Shown here: positions 23,891-36,802 of the stretch, one piece after another | Layout: each line of letters opens with the position of its first letter | Numbering within the stretch: position 1 is the first letter of the stretch | Source of the DNA: Amyloporia xantha | Lineage: Eukaryota > Basidiomycota > Agaricomycetes > Polyporales > Adustoporiaceae | NCBI GenBank assembly: GCA_036971615.1 | Contig: JAYKKR010000011.1 | Span: 372,001-436,000 of the forward strand | Length of the DNA: 64,000 nucleotides | Direction of reading: 5' to 3' | The notes under the pieces: generated by a model | What the model was told of the DNA's origin: nothing | What the model saw: the letters and a program-made list of their open reading frames with translations, nothing else | The model's database searches: none | Position numbers and translations under genes: made by a program

Positions 23891-25167
23891 ATCATGGATG
23901 TTAACAGAGGACGGCGGCAGCCGCTATCCATTCGAACTGTTGTTCCTTATTTGCTGCTTTCCTAATGCAGAACTCAACGCCGCCGTTTGCGTAACCGTCG
24001 AAATGTGAGGCGGCCTGGTCCCTCAAGGCCTCAAGCTCAAGCCTCCATTCGAATAATGCCAAAGGCATCCTTTCCTTTTCCTCTAAACTTTCTCAATAAT
24101 GAAAACATCTTGATTCTCAAAGGTGCACTGGCCCACTGCTGATGGGCACGTACATGTACATCCTCGTAGTATCTGGGTTCATGTATCTCCAGCTACAACT
24201 GAATCGCTAGTATGCTTCCTTGTACAGCGGTGGTGTACAGGTCTCACTGGCATTATTTCCTATCTTGCAATACTTGAAGTGGCTGGCTCGGAAGCTCAAG
24301 CAACTGGCCAGCTGATCATGGATTTCGTCAGCGCAGTGAGTCTGTCCAGCGAGCACACACATCGTTATACTGCTTACTCTCTTACTTCGGCCCAGCAACA
24401 ATGGAAATATACATATCTGTGTCACCGGAATACATCCACTTTGCGCCCTATCTCCGCTCTTTGAGAGTTGAGGAATGTTCAAGGCGAGATTTCGCTAAGA
24501 GAGGCCGGATATTGCTCACTGTGCCTGCCTGCCTCAGGCTCTGTCCGACATGCGGACCATCGGACTCCCGTCTTCATCATATTTCATATAGTCGTGCCCG
24601 TTGAGAAGACGGTGATTGTCATATTCTGTAGTTCTATTCGCTGAAATATCTGGTCTCTGCACTAGATCCGTCCGAAAGTCTGCTCTTATCTCGTAGACCC
24701 GGGAACACGTTGTAATCCACTAAGGTTGTGGCGCACGACTCCATATATCCTGCACTCTTCTTACGGCATGGACCGGCGTCACTTGGGTAGTTGTGTCGTC
24801 AGAACAGGAGGACTCAGACGACACAGATCTCCGACAACTGTGAATAATCACAGGAATGCTTCCGAGCACATGGAGATCAACGAGGTCGCTGAAGGCTGAT
24901 CGCCGTCCTTCTCATCCTCAGTACAAGGTAAGTCTTGCTCGCTACAAATTGGCAATGGTCCATCGTCATACGGCGCTTCATCTCCGACAGGCCTGGTAGC
25001 GCGTCTGATTCAGTGCGTTTAACGGAATGGACAGAGGCACAAGACCTCGTGCTTGCTTGCGCTCAATTACCGCGTTTGTCTCCCTCTTCTGATGTTAGGC
25101 AACCGTGTACTTCATGGAAGCAGGACCCATTGAGGAATAAACCCACACCCCGAGCCCGCTTATCACA
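23891..25167. other. Spacer with a possible membrane-protein relic
   Basis: Around 24120-24340 (+) there are hydrophobic fragments (MGTYMYILVVSGF, then LTGIISYLAILE) of the type seen in fungal multi-pass proteins, separated by what may be an intron. Stops and frame changes prevent a model. The rest shows nothing. Confidence 0.35.
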
Positions 25168-25175
25168 TATATAAG
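25168..25175 (+). promoter_or_regulatory. TATA box of the polyamine oxidase gene
   Basis: TATATAAG, 38 bp before the ATG at 25213, so the transcription start would lie only a few bases upstream of the ATG and the leader would be very short. Confidence 0.55.
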
Positions 25176-25212
25176 AAGCTGGTTTCACTTCTACGCAATC
25201 GTACAAGTCACC

Positions 25213-27211
25213 ATGTGGACTCGTACTGTGACTACGCTGCTCCTTCTCCCAGGAATTTTCACCTGCACATCCGGATTTCCAGTGCTACCTTCTACTCAGA
25301 CTCCCCTCTCTGTCCCTCTGGATATATCTAAACCGAGAAGAGATGCTAAGGTCTTGATTCTCGGAGGCGGAGTCGCTGGTATAATAGCCGCGCGCACTCT
25401 CCGCGAGCAAGGCGTCTCGGATTTCATTATTGTGGAGGCGCGTGATGAGTTAGGGGGCCGTATGATGAGCCATATGTTCGGCGCGCAAGACCATAAATAC
25501 ACTGTGGAGGTCGGTGCAAACTGGGTACAAGGCACTCAAACTGGTAACGGTAGTGCAAATCCGATGTGGACACTTGCAAGGAAACACAACGTCACCACGC
25601 GCTCCAGTCATTATTTCAGTAATTTGAGTAAGCTCTTCCCGAGTTTCCTCTTCTTGGTATACTCATTGAAATAATTTGCTTAGCGACCTACGATGATACC
25701 GGGCTCATTGATTACCGTGATGTATTCAATAACTCTATCCTGGATTTCGAGCGACTAGTTGCATCAGCAGGTATACTATCAAGACTGGAGTATTGCCGTA
25801 TGTACTCATAGTATTCTTGGCAGGTAGTCGGGTTCCGAAGAAACTGGTCGACATGACCGCTCGCAGCGGCTATTCCCTCACCGGATCCAAACCCGAGACC
25901 CGTCATGCGATGGCCGCAGAATATTACCAATTTGACTGGGAATTCGGGACTACGCCGGAAGAGACATCTTGGCTTGCATCTTCCTGGGTGCATCTCTCTG
26001 CCCTCGTTGGATTCCGCTTTGCGACGACTCTTGACACGAGTTTGTTCTGCAGATGCCGAGTCGACGCGTGGCGCGTTACTAACCAAATTTGCAGGCACAT
26101 AACTACACATTTGATCCAGAATCAGGAGGCTTCTCCTACGAGAATATGATGGCTATCGATCAGCGCGGCTTCAAAAGTCTCATCCAGTTAGAAGCGCATT
26201 CCTTCTTAGACCCAAGCCACCTTCGCTTGAACTCGACGGTCGAAGTGATCTCCTCGTCTCGGAAAGGAGTGAAGGTCACTCTGAATGACGGCACGGTACT
26301 GACCTCAGATTATGCCCTATGCACATTCAGTCTCGGTGTGCTCCAGCACGACGATGTACGCTTTGAGCCAGAGTTACCTGTCTGGAAACAGGAGGCGATA
26401 CACAGTATGACGATGGTAGATCATCGTCTTCCTCACTTTATTATCTGCGCAAAGATTGCTGAGTCGAATGCAGGGGACATATACGAAGATTTTCCTGCAG
26501 TTTGCCGAAAAATTCTGGTTTGATACCGAGGTACGTCACCAGAAGGCGACCGATTCGTGCGAATGCATCCAGCGATGTCAAGGCTTACCGACTGTAGATA
26601 GCGCTTTATGCAGACTACGAACGTGGCAGATATCCTATATGGCAGAGCCTTGATCATCCAGACTTCTTTCCCGGATCTGGCATTCTATTCGTTACTGTAA
26701 CGGTAAGCTGGGCCCAGGTCCGACGATCCATGACACCCTTACGTAGCTTGACCTTGCAGGGAGAGTTCTCCAAGCGCATCGAATCCTTACCTGATTCGCG
26801 TGTCAAAGATGAGGTTCTCGCGGTCCTACGCTCAATGTATCCTGACGCCAGCGTTCCCGAGCCTCTCGACTTCTACTTCCAGCGATGGCATAACGACCCA
26901 CTGTTCCGTGGATCTTATTCGAACTGGCCGGCGTCTTTTCTGAGTGAGCATCAGGGCAATCTCCGCGCTAATGTTGATGAGAGGCTGTGGTTTGCCGGCG
27001 AGGCCACAAGCAGAAAGTACTTCGGTGCGTGTCTGATTCTACCTGTGTTATGAAAAGCAAGTATAAACAGCCAATAGGATACCTTCATGGTGCGTACTCT
27101 GAGGGAGAGGAAATTGGGCTCACGCTTGCGGATTGTGTAAAAGGAGGAGGATGTCTCGGGCTGGAGCATATCGATCAAGTCCGAAACGCTAGACCCTATG
27201 TGAGCAATTGA
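25213..27211 (+). CDS. Secreted FAD-dependent polyamine / flavin amine oxidase
   Basis: Predicted to oxidise polyamines with FAD, releasing hydrogen peroxide. Eight exons in phase: 25213-25627, 25684-25770, 25824-25987, 26095-26415, 26474-26530, 26598-26702, 26760-27024, 27078-27211; 515 residues, normal for the family, no defects. Residues 1-22 are a signal peptide (hydrophobic core TLLLLPGIF, small residues before the mature start). Residues 47-56 hold the Rossmann dinucleotide-binding glycines (LILGGGVAG), followed by VEARDELGGRM. Mid-protein segments VGANWVQG, SIDQRGFK-like AIDQRGFK and C-terminal WFAGEATSRKYFGYLHGAYSEG (shown in parts) are typical of plant/fungal polyamine oxidases. The start is the only ATG giving the signal peptide. 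The branch site TACTAAC is clear in intron 4. Its 3' end faces the MFS transporter across about 0.5 kb. Confidence 0.93.
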
Positions 27212-27725
27212 AAGACGTGATCCGCTGAACTTTACAATTTGGACTTCACTTCCCTCATATGATACTTCATGGAACTCGTTTGTCCACGTCGCGACCAACA
27301 TATGCCCTTTGTCATGTTCTTACAACCTTGCCGACCTATCTCGTTCCGAGTCCTCTCACATTACACTTCCAAGAAATTACAATATAAATGCCCGACAGTT
27401 ACATTTCATTCCCCACGTCTGAAGTTTAAATGCCCCCTGGAACTGGAAAACGTCGTGAAACATGTAACGGATCAATAGGAGCGTGTCCTGCGAGGTCCTG
27501 GGTTTGATTACAACGCAATCTGTCCGAGTAAGTGGCTCGCACTAAAAGCCTGGCATTACTACAGATGTAGGTATTTTGCGTATTATACGAAATATCTGCG
27601 ACATTGACTGCGACATTAGTAATGTATATAATTCTTGCAACTCATACTCTAATTCACGATACTGTGGCACCGTTCGAGTATATGTGTAAGGACGATCCTC
27701 AAGAAATGGCGGACTCACGGATCGC
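27212..27725. other. Convergent intergenic region
   Basis: 514 bp between the 3' ends of the oxidase (+) and the transporter (-). No gene is seen. Confidence 0.5.
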
Positions 27726-29551
27726 TCACGTCCGCCAGGTTTCTCTACGCTTCACCATCATTCCTCTGGCAATGAATATCAATGTTGTGCCCGCAAGCAT
27801 TACGACCTGCAGCATGAAGTTCATCGAACGTGCATGGAAACATAGGCATAGGGAACAAGCAGGTCGTTACTTACCCCGCTAAATACAATTGCTTTCGACC
27901 ATCTGTTCTCATTGCCGAGTAAAGCGCCATCGATTGGCGTACCAGTAAGCATCGCAAGGGAACAGAAGCAGTATCCGAAGCCAATTCTGATACTGTAACG
28001 GTCATAGATGTGTATGAGTAGCTATGGACATCAGGGACGGAAGAGAACATACCCTATCTCTTCGGGACTTCTCGACATTGACGCCAACAGTGGGGGCAGG
28101 AGGGAAATGACTGAGACAAGACAGGCATATGGTCAGCACTAAATGGAAATATTGTAGAGCATATAGTGCAGAATGGCGTACAAGCTCCGGAAAACGCCCC
28201 ATACAAAATAGAAAAGACTATTACACCACTCGGTGTGGTCGCTGCAAACATGACAAAGACGAGACTCCCTGTGCAGAACCAGATAGGTACCAGCATGTTA
28301 AATGAGCCAATCCGATCTGCAACAGCATTGGGAATTGTGCGTCCAATGATTGATCCGGCGTTGAGGATGGCAATCTAAACAAGATAGTTTCAGAAATGAA
28401 GCCGGAGCGAAAAGGTCTGCTCCAGGAGCGCACGGTATAGAATGCGAGGGTGTTGGAAAGACCATGAGCGTTGACAAACAGCTGCAGATAAAAGTCTTAC
28501 ATCCTAGTGTCAACGATCGAACTTCATTTTTGACATCAGGATGCAACTCACATGGCAAGAAAACTCCCAATAGTCCCAGGAACGCACCGACATTCGATAT
28601 CATGTAGGGCACATCCATGATAATGCTTTTGATATTCGTGTTTGACCCAGAGCCGCCTTCTAAGCGTTTGCGATCCTTCAAACTGGGCAGCCGCGTCGTT
28701 AACGCGAAATTGGCGATGAATAACATGCCTAGAGTCATGAAGGCAGCCGCGCGCACTGCCCATGCAAATCCTACACCATTGTAGAACAGCTGGTTGAGCA
28801 TGATGGGGTAAACGATCCCGCCACAGGAGGAACCAGTCAAGACGATCCCCATGACCAGCGAACGACGATGGCGCCAGTGGTGAGATTGGACGGAGAGTGC
28901 AGGTACAAGGATGAGGCCGCCCCCGAGGCCAATCCCGATGCCCTGGGCGAGAACGAGCTGATAGTATTTTCGTGGATCAGCGAGGGAGAGCATCATCATC
29001 CTGAAACGTATATTATTCGTAAGGCATTGGAGGAAACGAGGTGACAAGTTCAAGCTCACGAAAATACGCAGAGCAGGCTACCGAACGCTGTCGTGGGGTG
29101 GAAGTATCCGTCGTCGAATAGCTTCCCCGCCGGGAGACCCATGAAGAACAGGAAGAATAACTGTTGAATTCCTGATCAAGAACTGAGTTCTCTGTGCAGT
29201 ATAGGGCGACCAACCTGTAGCGATCCGATCCAGCTGATGTTGGAAGATGTCGATGCACCGACACGAACATAATAATCTTCGAATACACCAAAAGAACTAG
29301 CGAAGCCGAAAGTACAAAATGTCACTAGCCATCTGTATATCGTCTGATTGGCTTCCCGGTAAGGTAAATAGCGAAATGAACACTTACCCCCCAAGCACCG
29401 ATGCGTAGGCACGTACTCCTCCGTCTGGAATGAAGATCTCATCTATCTTCTCGGGTAGATGATTGGCGCTTTCAAGAGCAGAGATAGATGGACTCGTTGA
29501 CTGCACTGGAGAAGGCGAGCTGTGCTGCTCACGAGGAGGTTTTTCTTCCAT
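27726..29551 (-). CDS. Major facilitator superfamily transporter, monocarboxylate (MCT/MCH) type
   Basis: An integral plasma- or organelle-membrane transporter of the fungal monocarboxylate-porter family; substrate not predictable (MCH members carry riboflavin, for example). Nine exons in phase from the ATG at 29551: 29551-29388, 29332-29215, 29160-29060, 29000-28552, 28495-28434, 28374-28182, 28110-28053, 27992-27875, 27806-27726; 447 residues. After a polar N-terminus of about 45 residues (PDGGVRAYASVLGGW opens TM1, the family hallmark) come twelve hydrophobic stretches, with SNISWIGSLQ, MGLPAGKLFD between TM2-3, GIGLGGGLILVP, TGSSCGGIVYP, AGSIIGRTIPN and GTPIDGALLG. Intron acceptors at 28496 (TAAG) and elsewhere are supported by family alignment. 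No defects. The upstream in-frame codons in front of 29551 are not needed. Confidence 0.92.
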
Positions 29552-29682
29552 TTTCGCACTTCTTCTAGCAACGTTCTGTGCTATATGAGATTCTGGACGC
29601 AAACGCCACGGTAGCAATCCGAGGGAGTTTTATACATAATTCGAGAGCGGCTTGCGATTGAAACACCCCGAGCGAGTCGTGG

Positions 29683-29957
29683 CACTGGATGCGGTTTAGA
29701 ATATTTTCCAGTGAGATATGGTGAAAATATTGTAAAGTAAGCCAAAATACTTTTAGCATAATCGACTCTTGAGTATTTGGAAAATATGGAAAATATATTG
29801 TATAGGCTAGAAGATATTGTAAATGTGCTCAAAAGATTAGGATATCAATTGAAAAATATTAGGATTTTGTTTGCTGTAAAGGGCAAAGCTTATTCTGACT
29901 ATGTTTAGAATATCTTTAGAATATACATGTCAGAAGTATTCTAAACCGCATCCAGTG
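29683..29957. mobile_element. 275-bp AT-rich MITE
   Basis: Perfect 20-bp terminal inverted repeats (CACTGGATGCGGTTTAGAAT and its complement) bound an AT-rich interior with repeated GAATAT/AATATT words and no coding capacity. The flanking GG on both sides is too short to define a target duplication. It sits about 130 bp upstream of the transporter start, so it may lie in that gene's promoter. Superfamily undetermined. Confidence 0.8.
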
Positions 29958-32022
29958 GGAGCAATAAAGCTAGACCGATAAACACGGTCATGGGCTCGGG
30001 CTGGTCTCCATCTACTCCTTGACCCTTGTCAAGGCATGTCGAGGTCAGACTATATGGAACTGGTCGTCTACTACAAGTTCCAGGCCTTCCGTTGTTTATC
30101 ATCGTGTGCCCGGGCATCGGTCATGCACCCGATGATTAGCATGTCAGATGATACACATCCAGAAGGAGCCTGACCTTCCTTACAATCTCTTATGTACGGT
30201 CCGTGAATTGAATGAATCAGTAAGAGACACTTGTAATATCTGCACTCCACGAATCTAGCATACTTTGGAACATACATATATCAGGGGCGGACCGGCGAGA
30301 TGGAGAATCAATTATTTGGCTCAGACCGAGCCTCAGTAGGCCGAGACTATACATGATTGAGTCTAGTAATGTCTTGGATTAGCAATATGCGATCTCTATA
30401 TACGAAAACTTACAAATTCTCTCATATCGGGCTTTGGTCTGCCTTAGTAAAGAGTCTCGTGTCGATCTTGGTCGGATAGCCCAAATATTGCTGAGCCCTC
30501 AGTAGAGACAAAAGTGATCAGCAATTTTAGTGCGCTGCCATGGGAGGTAATGGGAGATTTGACGGCAGTGACGATGGATTCAAATAACTGCGATTGTCAA
30601 TTTGATGTTCAATTCCAAAGTGAACACACTTGTTATTAGTCGATCGTGAGAACCTTTCTGCATTGGGTGAAGCACCCATCTCGTTATCTGTCCGGTCGCC
30701 TATGTACCTTCAAAAAGCGGCCTCAAACACTCAAGCTCTGAGATCTGAAGGATCACGGTATGTAACTTTCATTTGATGTACTTGACTCATAGCTCAAATT
30801 CTCGGAATCATGACCGGTTCTCTTCCTTTTTATTCACTCTAGATCTTCTCGAGAAGTCCGCAGCCAAAGGCAACTCATCGACAGTGAAATCAAGTTGCGG
30901 TGCTTTACCCATATGTATGATGGTTCTCATAGTCCGACTAGGAGGAGGGCTTTGTTCATGCACAAAATTACTTTCCTGTCACCGAGATACTTATTCCGTG
31001 AGACAGTTATCAATGGTTTCGTTCCGATTCCTTCCTCTCAGATTTGTTGGATTCTACACGTCTGGATCTTACCCATATTCAAGCAGGCCAAGTGATGGTT
31101 TTTCTGGAGCTTGGGCAATTAAATCGGGCTCACTGTCACTCTGTCAATCACATTGCAAGTGCCGTCCATGTTCATGGAATTACTGTGGGAGTAGCTCGGC
31201 TTATAACTTCGAGTGAGATGATGACTGAGTTCGGTCCGTGGGGCAACATGGCAGAGCACGAGAGCCTGCCAAAACATATGTGAGTCCCACTCCTTCAGAG
31301 TTTTTGGGTTACCTCGACTTAGACATAGTATTCGCTTCGCTCACGACGCAGTGACGGCGTTGGTCAATGTCGGGATTTGTTCATCCGTCTCTGCTGGAGC
31401 CGATCCCGTATGCGCCATCGTCCAAAGTGCAGACCGATCGGAGATCAACTATTATTAGCATCGAGAGATAACCAAGAAACAGCTGCCTCCGGTGGGCAGG
31501 TAGCTTTTCTCAGTCTCGTGGACTGGACCAATTGCGACCAAGACCATGCGCTATGCGTGCGATTTGGCAGATGGCCAGTGAAATTGACTTGAGATTGATG
31601 AACAGCTGATCAGAGCCATATGCTCCCAAAGGCAGCTGCTTCTCCGGACATACGCATACGACCGCTTCCTTATTGTCTTGGCATGTGAGACAGGCTTCTT
31701 GTATGTCTATGACATGAATTAGGCCTAGGTGCGTAAGTAATATACTGTTGCTCAGCGGAAAGGCTTTGACAACCCAGTTCTTCGTTTGTACATTAGAATT
31801 GACTTTTGATGTTGATGAACAGGTGATCAGAGCCATGTGCTCCAAAAGCATCTGCCCTATGGACATGTGTATACCAATGCTTCTATGTCGTCTTGGCATT
31901 GCACATGGATTGCTTCTGTGTTACCTCGACGCGATCACTGCTACATGTGTGGTTGACATGGAGTATAATAAGGTCGTCGAAAGACCCTCACACTCACACT
32001 CACTCCTGGCGTGCGAATAGCC
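29958..32022. other. Gene-free region upstream of the first amylase
   Basis: About 2 kb without an intact gene. It contains the second copy (near 30938-30968) of the 31-bp repeat at 256-286 and the 217-bp tandem duplication listed next. TATAATAA near 31966 may be the promoter of the amylase at 32023. Confidence 0.45.
31582..31921 (+). repeat. Diverged tandem duplication, period about 217 bp
   Basis: Segment 31582-31702 is repeated at 31797-31921 with moderate divergence. Shared blocks include ATGAACAG.TGATCAGAGCCAT and GTCTTGGCAT. Both read as EQ(L/V)IRA(I/M)CS in one frame, hinting at a lost coding segment, but stops and indels break it. Confidence 0.6.
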
Positions 32023-34006
32023 ATGTTGCGACCGCTCCTCTGTTTCCTTTCCCTTGTGGTACCAATATTGTGTGCTTCCGCCGCTGACTGGCAAACACGA
32101 TCTATCTACCAGGTTAAGACAACTCATAGGTTCCCATGGAGTTATCTCTTGATAATTTGACGTTTCCAGCTTGTAACGGATCGATTTGCAACTACCGATG
32201 GCTCGTGGCCTGCTTGTGATACAGGCGATCGAGTCTATTGTAACGGCACTTGGCAGGGTATCATTAACCAGCTCGATTACATTCAAAACTTGGGATTTGA
32301 CGCCATCTGGATCTCTCCCATCGTTGCCAATCTTGAGGGGTCTACCGGTGACGGGGAGTCATATCATGGGTGTGTGCTCATCTCCCGATTTCATGTTTTA
32401 GACGGACATCGCCACACTATCATTCCTATGTTCCGACGGAATTGCACTCATTAGATATATCGTAGATACTGGACGCAGGACCAGAACACATTGAACGCCC
32501 ATTTCGGAACAGAATCAGATCTCCTAGCGCTGAGCTCTGCTCTCCATGACCGGGATATGTATCTCATGATCGATGTCGTCGTAAACCACATGGCCGCAGA
32601 CACACTCCCGCCTGACTACTCCCTCTTCACGCCATTTGGCGTGCAATCGGACTTCCACCCTTTCTGCTGGATCACCGATTACAACAACCAAACGAACGTC
32701 GAGCAATGCTGGCTCGGCGACTCCAGCGTACCTCTCGCTGACATGGACACTGAGGACGACGATGTGGTGAATTTCTTCTATTCTTGGATCGCGGAGCTCG
32801 TGAGCAATTACAGCGCAGACGGCGTGAGGATTGACACGGTGAAGCACATACGTAAGGACTTCTGGCCGGGCTTTGCACAGGCTGCGGGCGTATTCACCAT
32901 CGGCGAAGTGTTGGATGGCGACGTGGATTACGTGAGCGCATACACAGGTGAATATACTCGATCGAACGAATCCACTGTGACTCTGATTTGACATTCTCGG
33001 GACAGAGGTACTCGATGCCGTGCTAGACTACCCGACCTATTATCAACTCACATACGCCTTCGAATCGACGAGCGGTTCCATCGCCAACCTGGTATCATGG
33101 GTGCAATCAGCACAGTCCACGTATAAGAATGGCGAATTCATGACAGGTTCCTTTCTGGAAAACCAAGACAATCCTCGCTTTCAGTCACTTCAGACTGATC
33201 AAGCTGTGAGTCACCCTTTTGAGCTGACGACCTCACACAGAGATTCATTCAACGCATGCAGTTGGTCTCGAATGCGATCAGTTGGCCATTCATACAGGAT
33301 GGCATTCCTATTCTGTATTACGGTATACATATACGTACATGATGTGTGGTCATGAGCTGATTTTCTTGTGTAGGCCAGGAGCAGGGGTATACCGGAGGAA
33401 ATGACCCATACAACCGTGAAGCGTGAATAATGTAGTTTTCGAGTGATCCATTATACCTTACATATACCACACAGGCTATGGCTATCAGGCTATGTGGAAG
33501 ACAAGGCTCTCCCAAAACTAGTCCGGACGCTCAATGCAGCGCGCAAGGCAGCGATAGCTGCAAGTAGCGATTTCCTCTCCACGGCGGTGGGTATTTTAGC
33601 GCTATGCAATCCTCCGTGCACTCCCTCACAACTTTGCTTTTCCGATCACGTCCAGTTGACCTTCCCTTCCGTCACGAGCTCTACATTAGCTGTATCCAAG
33701 CCTCCGATGCTTGCGCTCCTCACCAATGGCGGCAGCAGCTCGACACCATCGTGGAGTGTATCTTCATCCAGCTTCTCGGAGGGCGAGGAACTCATCAACG
33801 TCCTCACGTGCGACACTTTGACCGCCGGGAGTGGCGGCTCTGTCAATGTAGAAGGCTCTGGTGGAATGCCGCAGGTAAATCCAACCGTTTGAAGTCTTGA
33901 TAGAGCATGAACGAGCGCTCGGTTGACACGCCCACGTTTCCAGGTCATCTTACCAACTTCTGCGTTCAATAGCACATATTGTGACTCCTTGCTCAACTCA
34001 TATTGA
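32023..34006 (+). CDS. GH13 alpha-amylase, secreted, copy A (no GPI tail)
   Basis: An extracellular endo-acting alpha-1,4-glucan enzyme of GH13. Nine exons: 32023-32112, 32170-32369, 32466-32947, 33006-33205, 33262-33322, 33374-33422, 33475-33586, 33656-33874, 33944-34006; 491 residues. The signal peptide spans residues 1-19. Catalytic triad in conserved regions: I DVVVNH (133-138), [11 protein letters not shown] with nucleophile D220, III GEVLDG with acid/base E244, [11 protein letters not shown] with D312. Region IV has Gln where classical amylases have His (ENHD). A C-terminal beta domain follows ([13 protein letters not shown]). The last exon is only 63 bp and ends at NSY-stop, so this copy lacks the Ser/Gly-rich stalk and hydrophobic tail of copies B and C and should be freely secreted. 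Exons 1-8 have lengths identical to B and C. Confidence 0.93.
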
Positions 34007-34125
34007 CGATTGGAGACTGGTAGTGGTTCTTATATATAAGTGCCATGTTTTTCGAGGAACATAAGGTGACGTGCTGCACGAGAAAGCAGCAGTGTCAAAT
34101 CAATATTGAATGTTCGGGGCATATC

Positions 34126-34219
34126 GGCCGACTGGCGAAATGGCATCGCGTCTGACTACGAGGTATTGTTCTGCATCCTGGCAATCAGGAGATTGCAGGT
34201 TCGACCCCTGCGTCGGTCA
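34126..34219 (+). tRNA. tRNA-Arg (anticodon ACG) with 22-nt intron
   Basis: Folds as a standard tRNA. Acceptor stem GGCCGAC/GTCGGTC (one G-U pair), D arm GCG...CGC containing an A box, anticodon loop CTACGAA with anticodon ACG at 34158-34160, T arm GCAGG-TTCGACC-CCTGC containing the B box, discriminator A. The intron, 34162-34183, sits in the canonical place one base 3' of the anticodon. A run of six T at about 34263 could end transcription. The gene lies between the convergent 3' ends of amylases A and B. Confidence 0.93.
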
Positions 34220-34588
34220 TTTATTACGTTCAGGTATCTCAAGGTTAGCCTGAATGGATCCGTTTTTTGTCCTTTTCAAACGCATGCTGAACTGCTGCAA
34301 GACATTTAGGCTTGATGACTAGGCTCTTTTTGCAAGTTCACGGTGGACATAGGCCACCAGCCTCTACACCTTGCAAAAGCATATATGTTTCTAAGGAATC
34401 ACACATTTTACGGATATAGGCATGTCTATCGAAACTGTTACAGTCAACTCATATACATATCTAGAACTGCGGTGGTGTCTTCCGCGTCATCAAGAAAGCC
34501 GTGGCCATTGGGGCTCGAGTGGACACGACACGCCCAAGGGCCCGAATTTTCGAGTCCTCTCTGAATTTCTGCCACTTCCCTGTGACGC

Positions 34589-36802
34589 TCACCCTGCCGC
34601 GCTCCATGAGATCAGCACGAGCACTACTGTCATAAAGAGCGGGAGCACTGACGCCTTCACGCCCCAAGCCGGTGAGCTCGAACTGGCCCCTTGCGTCGTG
34701 GCACCCTCATTCCCATTCAAGTCGCCCTTCAGCGACTTGCAATAGCTAACGTTGAACGCCGATGTTGGCATGATCACCTGCAATCACGGAAACACATCGT
34801 CAGCTACTTCCCCGATTGCGATAGGCCAAAACTAGATGAGGCGTGCACTCGCACTCAGAACTGACCTGTGGCATCCCGCCCGCACCTTGAACGCTCACAC
34901 CGCCGTTCTTGTCTGCGCGGATGATGTTGCACGAGAGCACGTCGATCAGCTGCTCGCCCTTCGAGTAACCCGCATTCGGCACGCTCCAGGACGGCGTGGA
35001 CGTGTTCCCGCCGTTCGAGAGGAGGGTGAGCATGGGTGGCTTCGAGACGGCAAGCGCGGTCTTCGTCGTGATGAGGAACTTGAGCTGTTCGTGGGCGTTG
35101 AGGTCACACGCCAGTATGAGGGAGCGGCATAAACAGGTAAAGATGGGGACATACAGCGGTAGAGAGGAAGGCGTTGTTAGAGGCAACGGCCGCCTTGCGG
35201 GCTGCGTTGAGTGTCCGGACATGCATTACGAGCGGCTTGTCTTCCTCATACCCTGAGAGCCACAAGCTGTCAACATTTGGATTGGTGAGTCATTGTCAGG
35301 TGCGGACTAACGAAGGCGCTACGCACGCCTCGCGGTTGTACGGATCGTCAGCACCCGTATAGCCTTGTTCCTGGCCTGCACGTCTAGGCTCAGGTAGGTG
35401 TCAGACACTGACGTCGCAAACACTGACCGTAGTACAGGATGGGAACACCGTCCTGGATGAACGGCCATGTCATCGCATTCTTGACCAGCTGCGAAAGCGT
35501 CAGGATGGCGAAGTTAGCCAGCAACGGCAACACTGACCGCCTGATCCTTCTGGAAGGACTGGAAGCGCGGGTTGTCCTGGTTTTCGAGGAACGAGCCCGT
35601 CATGAACTGGCCGAGGCGGTACGCGCTCTGCGAGGCCTGAACCGTGCTGGCGAGTGCTGTGAGGTCGCCGCTCGTGTTCGCGAACGCGGCTGTGAGCGGG
35701 TAGAACGTGGGGTAGTCGAGGACTGCATCTAGCACCTCTGTACCACCGCCAAGTCAGCAGCGACATCATGAAGGGCTGAACTGAACCTCACGCGTGTACT
35801 GGCTCACGTACTGCACGTCCCCGTCGAGTACCTCGCCGACGGACCACACACCCGCCGCCTGCGTGAAGTTCGGCCAAAAGTCCTTCCGCACGTGCTTCAC
35901 CGTGTCGATCCGCACGCCGTCTGCGCCGTACTCGCTCACCAAGCCGTGGATCCACGAGTTGAAGAAGTCGACGATGTTCGGGTCCTCGGTGTCCACGTCT
36001 GCCAGGGGCACGTTCTGGTCACCCAGCCAGCACTGCTCGACGTTCGTCTGGTTCGAGTAGTCCGTGATCCAGCAGAAGCTGTGGAAGTCCGTCGAGTTGT
36101 CGAGCGGGGTGAACGCGCTGTAGGTCGGCGGGAGCGCGGTTGCGGCCATGTGGTTCACGACAACGTCGATCATGAGGTACATGTTGCGCTCGTGCAGCAT
36201 CGTGCTGAGCAGCTTCAGATCGGCGTCAGTGCCGAAGTGCGTGTTGAGCGCGTTCTGGTCCTGCGTCCAGTACCTGCCAGCTCCCGTAGTTAGTATTGGC
36301 CAAAAATAGCAGATCTCCCAATGTCTTGTCCACAGGCTCATCCATTATGTGAACAAGGAGCCGGAATACAGAATTGTTTCATCGTACGAGTGGCAGTCCG
36401 TGAAAAAATATCGTGGACAGGATGTCCTCTAGAAAACTTGACGTGACACACGCACCCGTGATATGCTTGGCCCTCTGCAGTGGTTTGTTCGATGTTCTCG
36501 ACGATAGGCGAGATCCAAATAGCGTCGAAACCCATGCTCTGGATGTAGTCCAACTTGCCGATAATGCCCTGCCATGTGCCGTTGCAGTACTTGCGCTGCG
36601 AGGTGTCGCACATCGGTGAAGAGCCATCAGACGTTGCAAACCTGTCCGTGACGAGCTTGTGGGGAATTTCTGGTTGGCTGGACTCTCATAACGACTCGGT
36701 AGGCACACGCACCTGGTAAATGGACCGCTTTTGCCAGTTTTCGGAAGATGCGGATAGTACGGGCAGTGCGAGAACACAGGATACGAGAAGACCACCCAAC
36801 AT
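34589..36802 (-). CDS. GH13 alpha-amylase-like enzyme, copy B, GPI-anchored
   Basis: Nine exons from the ATG at 36802: 36802-36713, 36655-36456, 36273-35792, 35737-35538, 35488-35428, 35375-35327, 35266-35155, 35084-34866, 34777-34589; 533 residues. Signal peptide residues 1-18. The conserved regions occur at the same residue numbers as in copy [16 protein letters not shown] (D220), GEVLDG (E244), FLENQDNPR (D312; Gln in place of His). The last exon (189 bp) adds a Ser/Gly stalk ([10 protein letters not shown]) and a hydrophobic end ([15 protein letters not shown]), a GPI-attachment signal, so the enzyme should sit at the plasma membrane or wall. Fungal GPI-anchored GH13 proteins include alpha-glucanotransferases acting on wall alpha-glucan; whether this copy does is an inference. 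Confidence 0.93.
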
